Positions 11,657 through 20,441 of a stretch of 64,000 bases of DNA are shown piece by piece (the first letter of the stretch is position 1; the number at the start of each line of letters is the position of its first letter). Made by a program: the position numbers and the translations under genes. This stretch comes from Rhizohabitans arisaemae (lineage in GTDB: Bacteria > Actinomycetota > Actinomycetes > Streptosporangiales > Streptosporangiaceae), in NCBI RefSeq assembly GCF_025996515.1, contig NZ_BLRH01000009.1, positions 186,001 to 250,000 of the forward strand, given 5' to 3'. Below the pieces are notes generated by a model. It worked only from the letters and a program-made list of their open reading frames with translations, was not told the origin of the DNA and did no database searches.

Positions 11657-11669
<13 letters not shown>
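10464..11669 (+). CDS. YcaO-domain ATP-dependent backbone-modifying enzyme
   Basis: 401 residues covering a full YcaO domain. ATP/Mg-binding blocks are visible: ASAVMEAIELWHAERH (near 90), SGNTMAEAVVHALCEVIERD (about 185-205) and ITETAQARAAV (near 300). The C-terminus (PGLEWRPWEE) lacks the PxPxP tail of azoline-forming E1-dependent YcaOs, which fits the TfuA-partnered class. YcaO enzymes activate a peptide amide with ATP to give an azoline, amidine or, with TfuA, a thioamide. The TfuA gene overlaps its last bases. No E1-like or RRE protein is recognisable nearby. The candidate substrates are the small peptide encoded at 25093-25272 or the NRPS product; both are inference. Confidence 0.95.
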
Positions 11670-12418
<749 letters not shown>

Positions 12419-12419
12419 C

Positions 12420-13337
12420 GTGCCGCCGGGCCGACTGCGCCGGTTCGCCCGCGGACTCGGCCGTGAACTGATCGAGCTGATCTCCCCCATCGATCAGAAG
12501 TGGTCGATCGGCATGTACGCGGGTCCCGCGCCGCATGAGCTGAGACCGGTGGAGGCCGGACCGGTGCTGACGCGCCGCGACGTCACCGATCGAGACGCCG
12601 ACTTCGTCGCCGACCCGTTCATGATCCGGGCGGACGGCGAATGGTGGATGTTCTTCGAGGTCTACGTGCGCAGCCGGGGCCGGGGCGAGATCGGTGTGGC
12701 GTCGAGCCCTGACGCACGAAACTGGTCATACCGGCGGATCGTGCTGGAGGAGCCGTTCCACCTGTCCTATCCCCAGGTCTTCGCGTGGGAGGGCATGTAC
12801 TACATGATCCCGGAGAGCTATGCGACCCGCTCGGTTCGCCTCTACCGCGCGACCGGTTTCCCGTGGCTCTGGGAGTGCGTGGCGACCCTGCTCACCGGCG
12901 GCGTCCTGCTGGATCCGTCCCTGTTCCGGTACGACGGGCTCTGGTGGCTGCTCGTCGAGACCGATCCCGAACAGGGCTACGACACGCTCCGCCTCTTCTT
13001 CAGCGAGTCCCTGGAGCACGGCTGGCGCGAGCATCCGGCCAGCCCGGTGGTGGCCGGCGACCGGCGCGCGGCGCGGCCCGGCGGCCGGGTGGTGCTGTGG
13101 AACGGCCGCCCGGTGCGGTTCGCCCAGGACTGCGAGGGCGGGTACGGCCTGCGGCTCCGCGCGTTCTTGATCGAGGAGCTGACCGGCGAGTCCTACCGGG
13201 AGCGCCCCCTGGGGGTGGTTCTCGAGCGTGGCCGGGACGGCGACGACCTCGGCTGGAACCGGCGCGGCATGCACCACACGGACTCTCATCCGGACGGCCG
13301 AGGCGGCTGGATCGCCTGCGTCGACGGCTGGCGCTGA
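12420..13337 (+). CDS. GH43-like beta-propeller protein (GINT1 N-terminal-like)
   Basis: 305 residues from GTG at 12420, preceded by GAGGGAGGGG and only one base after the TfuA stop, so it belongs to the YcaO-TfuA operon. Repeated blade motifs are seen: FVADPFMIRADGEWWMFFEV, HLSYPQVFAWEGMYYMIPES, LLDPSLFRYDGLWWLL, FAQDCEGGYG. They match the five-bladed propeller found at the N-terminus of glucosamine inositolphosphorylceramide transferases and in bacterial formyltransferase or glycan loci. It may bind or process a sugar. The nearest sugar enzyme here is the GT4 glycosyltransferase at 19266. Its pairing with YcaO-TfuA is unusual. No catalytic residues can be assigned with confidence. Confidence 0.75.
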   Translation: MPPGRLRRFARGLGRELIELISPIDQKWSIGMYAGPAPHELRPVEAGPVLTRRDVTDRDADFVADPFMIRADGEWWMFFEVYVRSRGRGEIGVASSPDARNWSYRRIVLEEPFHLSYPQVFAWEGMYYMIPESYATRSVRLYRATGFPWLWECVATLLTGGVLLDPSLFRYDGLWWLLVETDPEQGYDTLRLFFSESLEHGWREHPASPVVAGDRRAARPGGRVVLWNGRPVRFAQDCEGGYGLRLRAFLIEELTGESYRERPLGVVLERGRDGDDLGWNRRGMHHTDSHPDGRGGWIACVDGWR

Positions 13338-13342
13338 GACGG

Positions 13343-14182
13343 CTACACGGCGGGATAGCCGAAGAGCTTCTGAATCCCGCCGACCACCCTGCCGCTGACC
13401 TGCGAGCGGAACCAGAAGCCGAGCCGGGATCGCAGGGCCAGTGAGAGCGGTGTCCAGGTGTTGTCCACCGAACGCCAGAAAAAGGTCACCGACGCGCTGA
13501 GTCCCTGATTCTCCGTGACGTGACTCCAGAACAGCGGGATGAACAGGGCGTCGCCCTGCTCCAGGACGCACTCGTACGGCCGGGCGCGGCGAAGCCGGGC
13601 GTACCGCGTCTCCGGCTCACCGGAGAGATCCATGTCACTGAAGTTGAACCGGTAGGAGAACGGGTGCGCGTAACGCAGGTTCCGATAGTCCTCCGGGGCG
13701 TAGAGCACCACCTTCTTTCGCCCGCTGATCTGGCAGAGCAGAGCCTCGTCCCGGCTGTGGTAGTGCAACGCGGTGATACTGTCCCTGCCCAGGAAAGCAC
13801 CGGCACCGATCCCGTCCTGACCGTCGAGAACAGCGGGAACCGGCACGTCGTCCACCAATTCCGGCAGGTACTCGTCCACCTTCGCCTGCGCGAGGTAGCA
13901 CATCTCCGGTGCCCCCTCGGATTCCAGGATGTCGATATACCGGTCGAGCCGCATGGACACCGTCGTCCACTGCCCGTACCAGCTGCCGCCGGGGTAGAAC
14001 TCGATCGGCACGACCCGGTGGCCGGACTTCTCCCTGATATACGCCGGCGACCATTCGCCGAGCGCCGGCCACTTCTCCGTGGCCCCGCGAACGATGACCG
14101 GCTGTCCCGCACGGACGATCCGCATGAAATCCTCGCGGCCCGGATTGTCGATGACGGGGACTTCGAAACTCACGACTGGCAT
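13343..14182 (-). CDS. JmjC/cupin_8-family oxygenase-like protein
   Basis: 279 residues with the cupin_8/JmjC architecture: an N-terminal VIVRGATEKWPALGEW block, a central LHYHSRDEALLCQISGRKKV metal-site strand, APEDYRNL, and distal IPLFWSHVTENQ. In characterised family members the first metal ligands are HxD/E; here the aligned positions read H-Y-H, with the distal His kept. It is either an enzyme with an unusual iron site or a non-catalytic homologue. Family members hydroxylate peptides and proteins with 2-oxoglutarate. It is convergent with the propeller gene (5-bp gap) and downstream of the ureohydrolase on the same strand (11-bp gap), so both are likely co-transcribed. Confidence 0.82.
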   Translation of the reverse strand: MPVVSFEVPVIDNPGREDFMRIVRAGQPVIVRGATEKWPALGEWSPAYIREKSGHRVVPIEFYPGGSWYGQWTTVSMRLDRYIDILESEGAPEMCYLAQAKVDEYLPELVDDVPVPAVLDGQDGIGAGAFLGRDSITALHYHSRDEALLCQISGRKKVVLYAPEDYRNLRYAHPFSYRFNFSDMDLSGEPETRYARLRRARPYECVLEQGDALFIPLFWSHVTENQGLSASVTFFWRSVDNTWTPLSLALRSRLGFWFRSQVSGRVVGGIQKLFGYPAV

Positions 14183-14193
14183 TGTCGAAAGGC

Positions 14194-15111
14194 CTACCTC
14201 TCGTTACGTGCCCGATGTGTTTTGGCGGAGAGCAGTTCCATGACGCAGCGGTTGGCCACTATCGCGGTGATCTCCGATTGGTCGTACGGCGGGGAGACCT
14301 CGACCACGTCGAACCCCACCACGTCGAGATTGCGGGCCAGGATCCGTACCGCGCTGAGCAGTTCGCGGCTGGTCAGCCCGCCGGGTTCGGGGGTGCCGGT
14401 TCCCGGCGCGTAGGCCGGGTCGAGCGCGTCGATGTCGATCGAGAGGTAAACCGGTCCTGTGACCTGCATCAGGACGCTCTGGATCACCTCGTTGAAGCCG
14501 AGTTCCTCGATGGTATCCATCGACCAGACGGTCAGCCCGTTCTCCTCGCCCCACCGCAGCACCTCGCCGAACGGGCCGTAGCCCCGAATGCCGATCTGGT
14601 GCCCGCGCCGGATCAGGCCCTGCTCGACGGCCCGGCGCACCACGGTCGCATGAGTCAGTTTGGGAGTCCGCTCACCCCACGTGTCGGTGTGCGCGTCGAA
14701 GTGCACGAACGCGACCGGTCCGTGGCGCTCGGCCACCGCCTCCATCACCGGCAGCACGACCGAGTTGTCCCCGCCCAGCGTGACCAGGCAGCCGGTGTTG
14801 GAGACGACCTCCCGCGCCTTCTTCCGCAGGTTGTCGATCGATTGGACGTGCGATGCGATCGAAACGTCGCAGTCGCCGACGTCGACCACCGCCGTGTGTG
14901 CGAAGACCTGGGTCTCCAGCGGAATGTGAAATATCTCGCCGGACAGATACGGTGCGTTCCTAATGGCATCCGGACCGAAACGCGCGCCAGGACGGTCGGC
15001 GGCGCCCAGATCTATCGGCGCACCCAGGATCGCGATATCGGTCGAACGTCCTTGGATCCGTCCGTCATCGGATTCCGGCACACCGTGAAAGGTCTTCATT
15101 CGCATACGCAT
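14194..15111 (-). CDS. Ureohydrolase (agmatinase/arginase fold) with altered first metal ligand
   Basis: 305 residues. The binuclear metal motifs are FDAHTDT and SIDIDALDPAYAPGTGTPEPGG, both intact, but the first motif reads GGDNS where agmatinases and arginases have GGDHS, so the His ligand of metal A is Asn. The family hydrolyses guanidino groups to urea plus amine. Inside a biosynthetic region it could trim an arginine-derived guanidine; notably the candidate precursor peptide is rich in Arg. Three in-frame ATGs lie at 15111, 15105 and 15099, with GGGAG just upstream, so the exact start is ambiguous by up to four residues. It is divergent from the AS-like gene at 15259 (147-bp promoter region). 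Confidence 0.85.
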   Translation of the reverse strand: MRMRMKTFHGVPESDDGRIQGRSTDIAILGAPIDLGAADRPGARFGPDAIRNAPYLSGEIFHIPLETQVFAHTAVVDVGDCDVSIASHVQSIDNLRKKAREVVSNTGCLVTLGGDNSVVLPVMEAVAERHGPVAFVHFDAHTDTWGERTPKLTHATVVRRAVEQGLIRRGHQIGIRGYGPFGEVLRWGEENGLTVWSMDTIEELGFNEVIQSVLMQVTGPVYLSIDIDALDPAYAPGTGTPEPGGLTSRELLSAVRILARNLDVVGFDVVEVSPPYDQSEITAIVANRCVMELLSAKTHRARNER

Positions 15112-15258
15112 CTCCCAACGTCGATCATCGAAGTATCCGACCTTCGCCGTATCAGATCACGGAACGACATCAACGGTCGAGACAATTCGCCGGGGTCCAT
15201 TTTCCACTGATCAGGCATAATTGCGATACGTTCGATTTCGGTCGCCACGGGGAGTGCC

Positions 15259-16497
15259 ATGCATAAACACATGCATAAGCAGGGCGCCACTGCATTCGAG
15301 TCGGCGTTCGCATTCGACCACGAGACGGGTGACCGGGTCCGGCACGTGGTCGGCCTCTCCGAGACCTTCGGGGCCGATTACTCCCTCGCCCGGCTGGCGC
15401 TGCTGCTGTCCGCGCCCGCCCTGACCACGGGCACGGCGGTGGAATCCCCGTGGTCGGGGGTGCGGATACGGCGGCCCTCGACCGAGCGGACACGGGCCGC
15501 CGTCCGCCCCGAACCGGCCGAGGCCGCCGCGCGGATCCGCCACGCGCTCGGGAACCACGAACGGGCCTCCGTCCTGTACACCGGGACCCCTGCCGACGTG
15601 GTCCTGCTGCATCACACCGCCTCGGCCTGCCGCGACGACGCCCGTGAACTGCTCGTGCTGGTGCCCGAAGGGCTGGGACCTCCGGAGGGCACCAGCCTGG
15701 CCATCGCGGCGACGCCGTTGCTGGCCGCGCTCGCCCCGCGCGCCGACATCCGGATACTCGAGCCCCACGTCCAGACCGCCGACACCGCATGGCGTCCGGC
15801 GCTGCCGGCCATCGCCCCCTGGGAAGGGGCACTGGGGGCCGCGCTGACGGCCGCGCGTGACTGGGCCGCCGGGGTGCTCCTGACCTCGGGCGGCGCGGAC
15901 GACGCCTACGCCTGCCCGCCCTACCTGCGCCCGACGCCCGGCGGGCTGGCGTTCCGCATGCTCCCCTTCGCCAGGAGGTCGATCCTGCGCGCCCGGCGAA
16001 CGGACACAGGACCGGTGGGTGCGCCCTACCGGCAGGCGGTCTCCGCGTGCTCCGCGGCCTGGTTCGCCGGCCTCGCCCGACTGAACCGGCGCGGCTGGAA
16101 CCGGAACCTGGAGGTGACGGCGGCGGACCTCCGCCTCATCGGCCGTCAGCCCTGGTACGACGGGGACGGCGCTGAGCTGCCACCTGTCGCGGTGCCGCTG
16201 CTGGATCCGGACCTGGCGGGCGCTCTGCTCGGCTCGGCCGGGCTGTACGACCGCCGGGCGGCCACGCCGTACCGGCGGACCCACGCGGCCGTCGCCCTGC
16301 TCATGCCCCCTGAGCTGCGTGACCGGCTCCCCGCGGCTCCTCCGCCGGATCCGCCCGAGCCGGTACGCGCCGGAGAGCTGGTGCTGGTGGAGGCGTCCGG
16401 TCTGGTGGACCCCTCGCTGTTGCCGGTGCCCGGCGGAACCAGGCTGGCCTCGGCGCTTCGGGGGGTGGAGCGTTGGCTGCGGGCGGTGGGCAGATAG
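15259..16497 (+). CDS. Degenerate asparagine-synthetase-like protein (no PP-loop, no glutaminase domain)
   Basis: 412 residues, ATG at 15259 with GGGGAG five bases upstream. No database-type hallmark is obvious, but aligning by eye with the two AS-like proteins of this region gives a consistent match. VLYTGTPADVVLLHHTAS (near 107) occupies the position of VMYSGGLDSTSVLVTAA. VLLTSGGADDAYACPPYL corresponds to the second nucleotide-site loop (LLTGVGGDEVLAAW). PLLDPDLAGALLGS near the C-terminus corresponds to SPFLEPSFIRYALGL. The pyrophosphate loop SGGxDS is thus lost while the rest of the fold survives. It may act as a partner or allosteric subunit of the active AS-like enzymes. The alignment is manual, so the family call is moderately confident. 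Confidence 0.6.
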   Translation: MHKHMHKQGATAFESAFAFDHETGDRVRHVVGLSETFGADYSLARLALLLSAPALTTGTAVESPWSGVRIRRPSTERTRAAVRPEPAEAAARIRHALGNHERASVLYTGTPADVVLLHHTASACRDDARELLVLVPEGLGPPEGTSLAIAATPLLAALAPRADIRILEPHVQTADTAWRPALPAIAPWEGALGAALTAARDWAAGVLLTSGGADDAYACPPYLRPTPGGLAFRMLPFARRSILRARRTDTGPVGAPYRQAVSACSAAWFAGLARLNRRGWNRNLEVTAADLRLIGRQPWYDGDGAELPPVAVPLLDPDLAGALLGSAGLYDRRAATPYRRTHAAVALLMPPELRDRLPAAPPPDPPEPVRAGELVLVEASGLVDPSLLPVPGGTRLASALRGVERWLRAVGR

Positions 16498-16652
16498 GCG
16501 GCCGGGCGTTTCGGCAGCGACGCGGCCGTGGACGCCACCGGACGACACGCCGTCCCGGCTCGCCGGTACCCGGCGGACGGGATCCGGCTCAAGACCCTCC
16601 GACAGGGGAGAACGGACCGCGGATCGGCTCGATCCGGGTCTACACCCGGTCG

Positions 16653-18395
16653 ATGGCCCTGCTCTGGACCTGCGCCCGCCCCTACGTACTGATCACCGGG
16701 GTACTGCTGCTGATCACCGGGGTGGGGGCCGGGCTGCGGGTGCTGCTGGCCAAGTGGATGATCGACCGTCTGATCGATCCGGCCACCCGCACCTTCGGCG
16801 ACCTGCTGCCCCTGCTGGCCGGCCTGGGCCTGCTCATCGTGCTGATCGAGTTCGCGATCGGGATCCGGCCGCATGTGATGCGGCTGATCGAGGGGGCACT
16901 GACCCGGCACACCCAGGAGAAGATCTTCGACGTCAGCGCCAACGTCCGGTACGGATGGTTTGATCGGCCCGGCTTCTACCAGCTCTTGGAGCGCGCCCAG
17001 CAGGGTACGCAGACCAAGACCCAAGCCGTGGTGCAGGGCGTCGAGGCCCTGCTGGACGGTCTGGTCGGGCTGATCTCGCTCCTCGCCGTCCTGATCGTGA
17101 TCGACCCGCTGCTCGCGGTCATCGTCGTGATCGCCTACATCCCCGCGCTGATCACCAGCCTGCGCAGCGGCAAGGGCTACTACGAGTTGCAGCAGTCGCT
17201 CACCGAGGGCGACCGCCGCCGGAAGTACCTCACCACCCTGCTCGCCGACCGCGCGGCGGCCAAGGAGATCCGGGTCAACGGGTCGGGGGGACATCTGCGC
17301 GGGCTGCTCAGAGGACTCTGGGACGAGCGCATCACCGAGCTGTCCCGGCTGGTCAGGACCAGGATCCTGGCCGCTTTCCTGGCGGCGTTCAGTGCCGGGT
17401 CGATCACCTTCGCCGCCGCCTTGCTGATCGTCTTCGGGGTCGTCAGCGGCCGGTTGACCGTCGCCAGCGCGGCGGCGGCGGTCCTCGTGCTGTGGGAGGC
17501 GGGAACCAACCTCCAAGTGCTGAGCTGGAGCGCCGGGCAGCTTCGCGAGGTCGGCCTGTTCGTCAGCGACTACGAGGCGTTCCTCCGATTCGATCCGGAC
17601 GCGCCCGCCCGGGGTGAGCCGGCCGGCCCGGCCTCCCTCCGGGTCGAGACCGTCGAGATGCGCGGCGTGTACTTCCGCTACCCCGGCGCCACGCGGGACA
17701 CGCTGCACGGCGTCGATCTCCGTCTGACACGCGGCAGCGTGGTCGCCCTGGTCGGGCTGAGCGGGGCAGGCAAGACGACCCTGGTCAAGCTGCTGTGCGG
17801 GTTCTATCCGCCCTCTTCCGGTCAGATCCTCTGGGACAGCCGGGACTTCTCCGCCGAGGGCTCCGAAGCGCTGCGGGACAGAATCGCGGTGATCTTCCAG
17901 GACTATGTGCAGTACGCGTTCTCGGCCAGGCACAACATCGAGCTGGGCGCCCCGGACCGGCCGACCCCCGCCATGACCGTCCGGGAGGCCGCGGCGGCAG
18001 CCGGGGCCGACGGTTTCCTGCACGCTCTCCCCGACGGCTATGACACGATGCTGTCCAAGGAGTACTCGAACGGGGTGGATCTGTCCGGCGGGCAGTGGCA
18101 GCGGGTGGCGCTGGCCCGCGCACTGTATCGGGACTCGCCGTTGCTGATCCTGGACGAACCGACCTCCGCACTCGACCCGCTTTCCGAGCGAGAGGTCATC
18201 GACACGATCCGGCGGCGCTGCCGCGACAAGGCGGTGCTGCTCATCTCGCACCGGCTGTCCGCCGTGAGCATGTGCGACCGGGCGTATGTGATGGAGCACG
18301 GCAGGGTGGTGGAATCGGGCCGGCACGACGACCTGATCGCGGGCGGCGGCGTCTACGCGGATCTTTACCGCACCAACGGCCGCCGCCCGGGGTAG
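16653..18395 (+). CDS. ABC exporter, fused TMD-NBD half-transporter
   Basis: About 580 residues from ATG 16653. Roughly six transmembrane helices lie in the first 310 residues (for example VLITGVLLLITGVGAGL, LLPLLAGLGLLIVLIEF). The nucleotide-binding domain follows: Walker A GLSGAGKTTL (near 370), signature LSGGQWQRVA, Walker B LLILDEPTSALD, and switch His in ISHRLS. A TTG at 16473 would add 60 Arg/Gly-rich residues and overlap the preceding gene by 25 bases; that part looks non-coding, but the ATG lacks a good ribosome site, so the start is unsettled. Fused exporters of this shape accompany lasso and other peptide clusters, which supports a peptide product. No C39 peptidase domain is present. 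Confidence 0.92.
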   Translation: MALLWTCARPYVLITGVLLLITGVGAGLRVLLAKWMIDRLIDPATRTFGDLLPLLAGLGLLIVLIEFAIGIRPHVMRLIEGALTRHTQEKIFDVSANVRYGWFDRPGFYQLLERAQQGTQTKTQAVVQGVEALLDGLVGLISLLAVLIVIDPLLAVIVVIAYIPALITSLRSGKGYYELQQSLTEGDRRRKYLTTLLADRAAAKEIRVNGSGGHLRGLLRGLWDERITELSRLVRTRILAAFLAAFSAGSITFAAALLIVFGVVSGRLTVASAAAAVLVLWEAGTNLQVLSWSAGQLREVGLFVSDYEAFLRFDPDAPARGEPAGPASLRVETVEMRGVYFRYPGATRDTLHGVDLRLTRGSVVALVGLSGAGKTTLVKLLCGFYPPSSGQILWDSRDFSAEGSEALRDRIAVIFQDYVQYAFSARHNIELGAPDRPTPAMTVREAAAAAGADGFLHALPDGYDTMLSKEYSNGVDLSGGQWQRVALARALYRDSPLLILDEPTSALDPLSEREVIDTIRRRCRDKAVLLISHRLSAVSMCDRAYVMEHGRVVESGRHDDLIAGGGVYADLYRTNGRRPG

Positions 18396-18407
18396 CGGCG
18401 GGACCGA

Positions 18408-19250
18408 TCAGCCGACCGACCAGCGCACCGGGTCGAATTCGTCGTCCGTGAAGTCGCACATCACCTCGACGCCGAGCGCGCCGACCCGGTCGGCCAGTTC
18501 CGCGGAGATCGTCAGCGGCCGGGTCGACTGGTATCGGTACCAGCCCGCCGCGATCAGGCCGAAGACGATCGGCCGCGGTACGGCGGAGGCGTTGTGCGTC
18601 CCGCAGTGCCAGGTCCGCACATCCCGGACGAGCAGGTCACCCGCGTCCATGGGGACCTGGAGCGGTGGCGCGACGCGGGCCAGCGCCTCGGCCCGGACGG
18701 TCAGCGCGCCCGGAGTGAATTCGTCGACGACGCGGTGTGAGCCGGGCCAGAGCCGGATGCTGCCGTTGGTCTCGTCGGTCGGCACCAGAGCCAGGTTGTA
18801 GGCGAGCAGAAACGGCGGATGGTAGCCGGGGTGCCCGGGCCACAGCGGCCCCCAATCCGCGTGCGCCGGCTGCGTGCCGGAGCCGGGCAGGACGGTGTGC
18901 CCCATGTAGTTGGCCATGTAGCGGTCCGGCCCGAGCACCTCCCGGGACAGATCGAGCAGGGCGCGGTTACCCAGCACGTCGAGCACCCGGCTGTCCGTCC
19001 CGGTGTGCGGATACTGCCGGAGATGGCCGTGCGCGTAGACGGTGAGCTCATCGAGGTGCGGCAACAGCAGATCGAGCTCGCCGAGCATCTGCGCCGCGGT
19101 CACGCCGGCCGATTCGGCCAAGCCGGTGCCGGTGAGCACCACGGCGCCGTCCCTGTCGAGCGCGGTGACGGCTTCCGTCAGCCGGTCTCCGCGTACATCG
19201 ACCCGGTGCAGCGCGGATCGGCGTGCGGCGGCTCTGATCCTTACCGGCAT
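18408..19250 (-). CDS. PhyH-family Fe(II)/2-oxoglutarate dioxygenase (second of three)
   Basis: 280 residues. The HxD motif is HAD (in QPAHADWGPLW), the distal His is in RTWHCGTHNAS, and NGSIRLWPGSHR is the usual strand between them. It ends the minus-strand operon peptide, AS-like, S9 peptidase, AS-like, GT, PhyH, with a 15-bp gap to the GT. It is convergent with the ABC exporter (12-bp gap). Because it shares an operon with the candidate precursor peptide, hydroxylation of the peptide is the simplest guess, by analogy with PhyH enzymes that act on ribosomal or carrier-bound peptides. The substrate is not determinable from sequence. Confidence 0.88.
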   Translation of the reverse strand: MPVRIRAAARRSALHRVDVRGDRLTEAVTALDRDGAVVLTGTGLAESAGVTAAQMLGELDLLLPHLDELTVYAHGHLRQYPHTGTDSRVLDVLGNRALLDLSREVLGPDRYMANYMGHTVLPGSGTQPAHADWGPLWPGHPGYHPPFLLAYNLALVPTDETNGSIRLWPGSHRVVDEFTPGALTVRAEALARVAPPLQVPMDAGDLLVRDVRTWHCGTHNASAVPRPIVFGLIAAGWYRYQSTRPLTISAELADRVGALGVEVMCDFTDDEFDPVRWSVG

Positions 19251-19265
19251 CCTGCCTCCTTCTGA

Positions 19266-20441
19266 TCATGGATGGGAGAGCGCGAAGCGATCCGTCAACC
19301 GAGCACACAGCAGGTCGTACCGGCTGGACCAGCTCAGCTCCGCCCCGCGTGCGGCGGCCTGCCGCCGGTAACGGGCGCGCGTCCCTGCGTCGCGTACCAA
19401 CGGCTCCAGTGCCCGCCGCAGGTCACCCGGCCTGCGTGGCCGGAACAGCCGGGCGACGCCGTCACCGGCCTGTTCCGGCATCCCGCCGCGCCGGGACACC
19501 ACGCAGGCCAGCCCGGAGGCCAGCGCCTCGGACAGCACCAGAGGGCAGGCGTCCTGGCAGGTCGAGGGGGCACAGAACACGTCGGCCGACCGATAGGCCG
19601 CGCCGATGGCCAGCCGGTCGGCGAACGGGACGAACTCCACCCGGTCCGCGAGGGGCGCCGCCGACCGGCGCAACCGCCGCTCGTAGCCGCTGAGCCCGCC
19701 CTCACCGGATAGACCGGCACTGCCCACGATCCGCAGTCGCAGGTCGTATCCGTCGGCGACCAGCCGGCGGCAGGCACGCACCAGCAGATGTGCCCCCTTG
19801 TCCCGGACCGTACGGCCGACGAAGAGAATCACCGGCGGGCCGTCGTGGCTCCGCTCGCCGGGGAAGAACTGCCCCGGATCGGCCCCGTTGGGCAGGACGA
19901 GAACCTTCCCATCGGGCACCCGGATACCTCGGGTAAGTCTGTCGGCGACGAACGTGCTCACGCAGACCACCAACGCGCACCGCTCGATCACCCGGGCGCG
20001 CTCCCGGCGGCCAAACGTCCTGAACAGGTCGTTGTGCAGATAGAGGCAGAGCCTGGCCCGGGGGCGCAGCCGTACGAATCCGGCGACCGCCGCCAGGGCG
20101 TTGTGCAGCAGCACGGGCCCGTCGAAGTCAGGCGGAACGGCGCGGATCACAGGCTCCAGCGCGGCCTCGGCGTGTGCGCGCCCTCGGCCCGCCAGGGCGG
20201 ACGCGGCGTCGCGGTAGAGCTGAAGCCGGGTCACCGCCACCGGACCGCTCGGATAACGCAGCAGCGTGGCCCCGCGCGGCTGGTGCGGGAGCCCGTCCTC
20301 CACGACGACCGAGGTATGCCCGCCCCGCGCCGCGTGCTGACGCGCCAGCTCGGCCACGACGGTCGGCATCGAACTCCCCCCGGCCGACGAGTAGAGGTCT
20401 CCCGGTGGCGGCACATGGATCCAATGACCGACGCCGGTCAT
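19266..20441 (-). CDS. GT4-type (GT-B fold) glycosyltransferase
   Basis: 391 residues. The N-terminal domain begins WIHVPPPGDLYSSAGGSS, a nucleotide-sugar GT-B start with a Gly-rich loop. The C-terminal donor domain shows VLVLPNGADPGQFF, VILFVGRTVRDKGAHLLV, and the E-x7-E region CPLVLSEALASGLACVVSRR. The ATG at 20441 overlaps the stop of the upstream AS-like gene by four bases (ATGA), excluding the much longer open frame in this phase as the true start. It transfers a sugar from an activated donor, retaining mechanism by family. No sugar-nucleotide biosynthesis genes are seen in the window, so a housekeeping sugar is likely. Confidence 0.9.
   Translation of the reverse strand: MTGVGHWIHVPPPGDLYSSAGGSSMPTVVAELARQHAARGGHTSVVVEDGLPHQPRGATLLRYPSGPVAVTRLQLYRDAASALAGRGRAHAEAALEPVIRAVPPDFDGPVLLHNALAAVAGFVRLRPRARLCLYLHNDLFRTFGRRERARVIERCALVVCVSTFVADRLTRGIRVPDGKVLVLPNGADPGQFFPGERSHDGPPVILFVGRTVRDKGAHLLVRACRRLVADGYDLRLRIVGSAGLSGEGGLSGYERRLRRSAAPLADRVEFVPFADRLAIGAAYRSADVFCAPSTCQDACPLVLSEALASGLACVVSRRGGMPEQAGDGVARLFRPRRPGDLRRALEPLVRDAGTRARYRRQAAARGAELSWSSRYDLLCARLTDRFALSHP

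Noticed and set aside
16473-16652. TTG-initiated 60-residue extension of the ABC exporter
   Set aside because: Arg/Gly/Pro-rich, unlike a transporter N-terminus; kept only as an alternative start.
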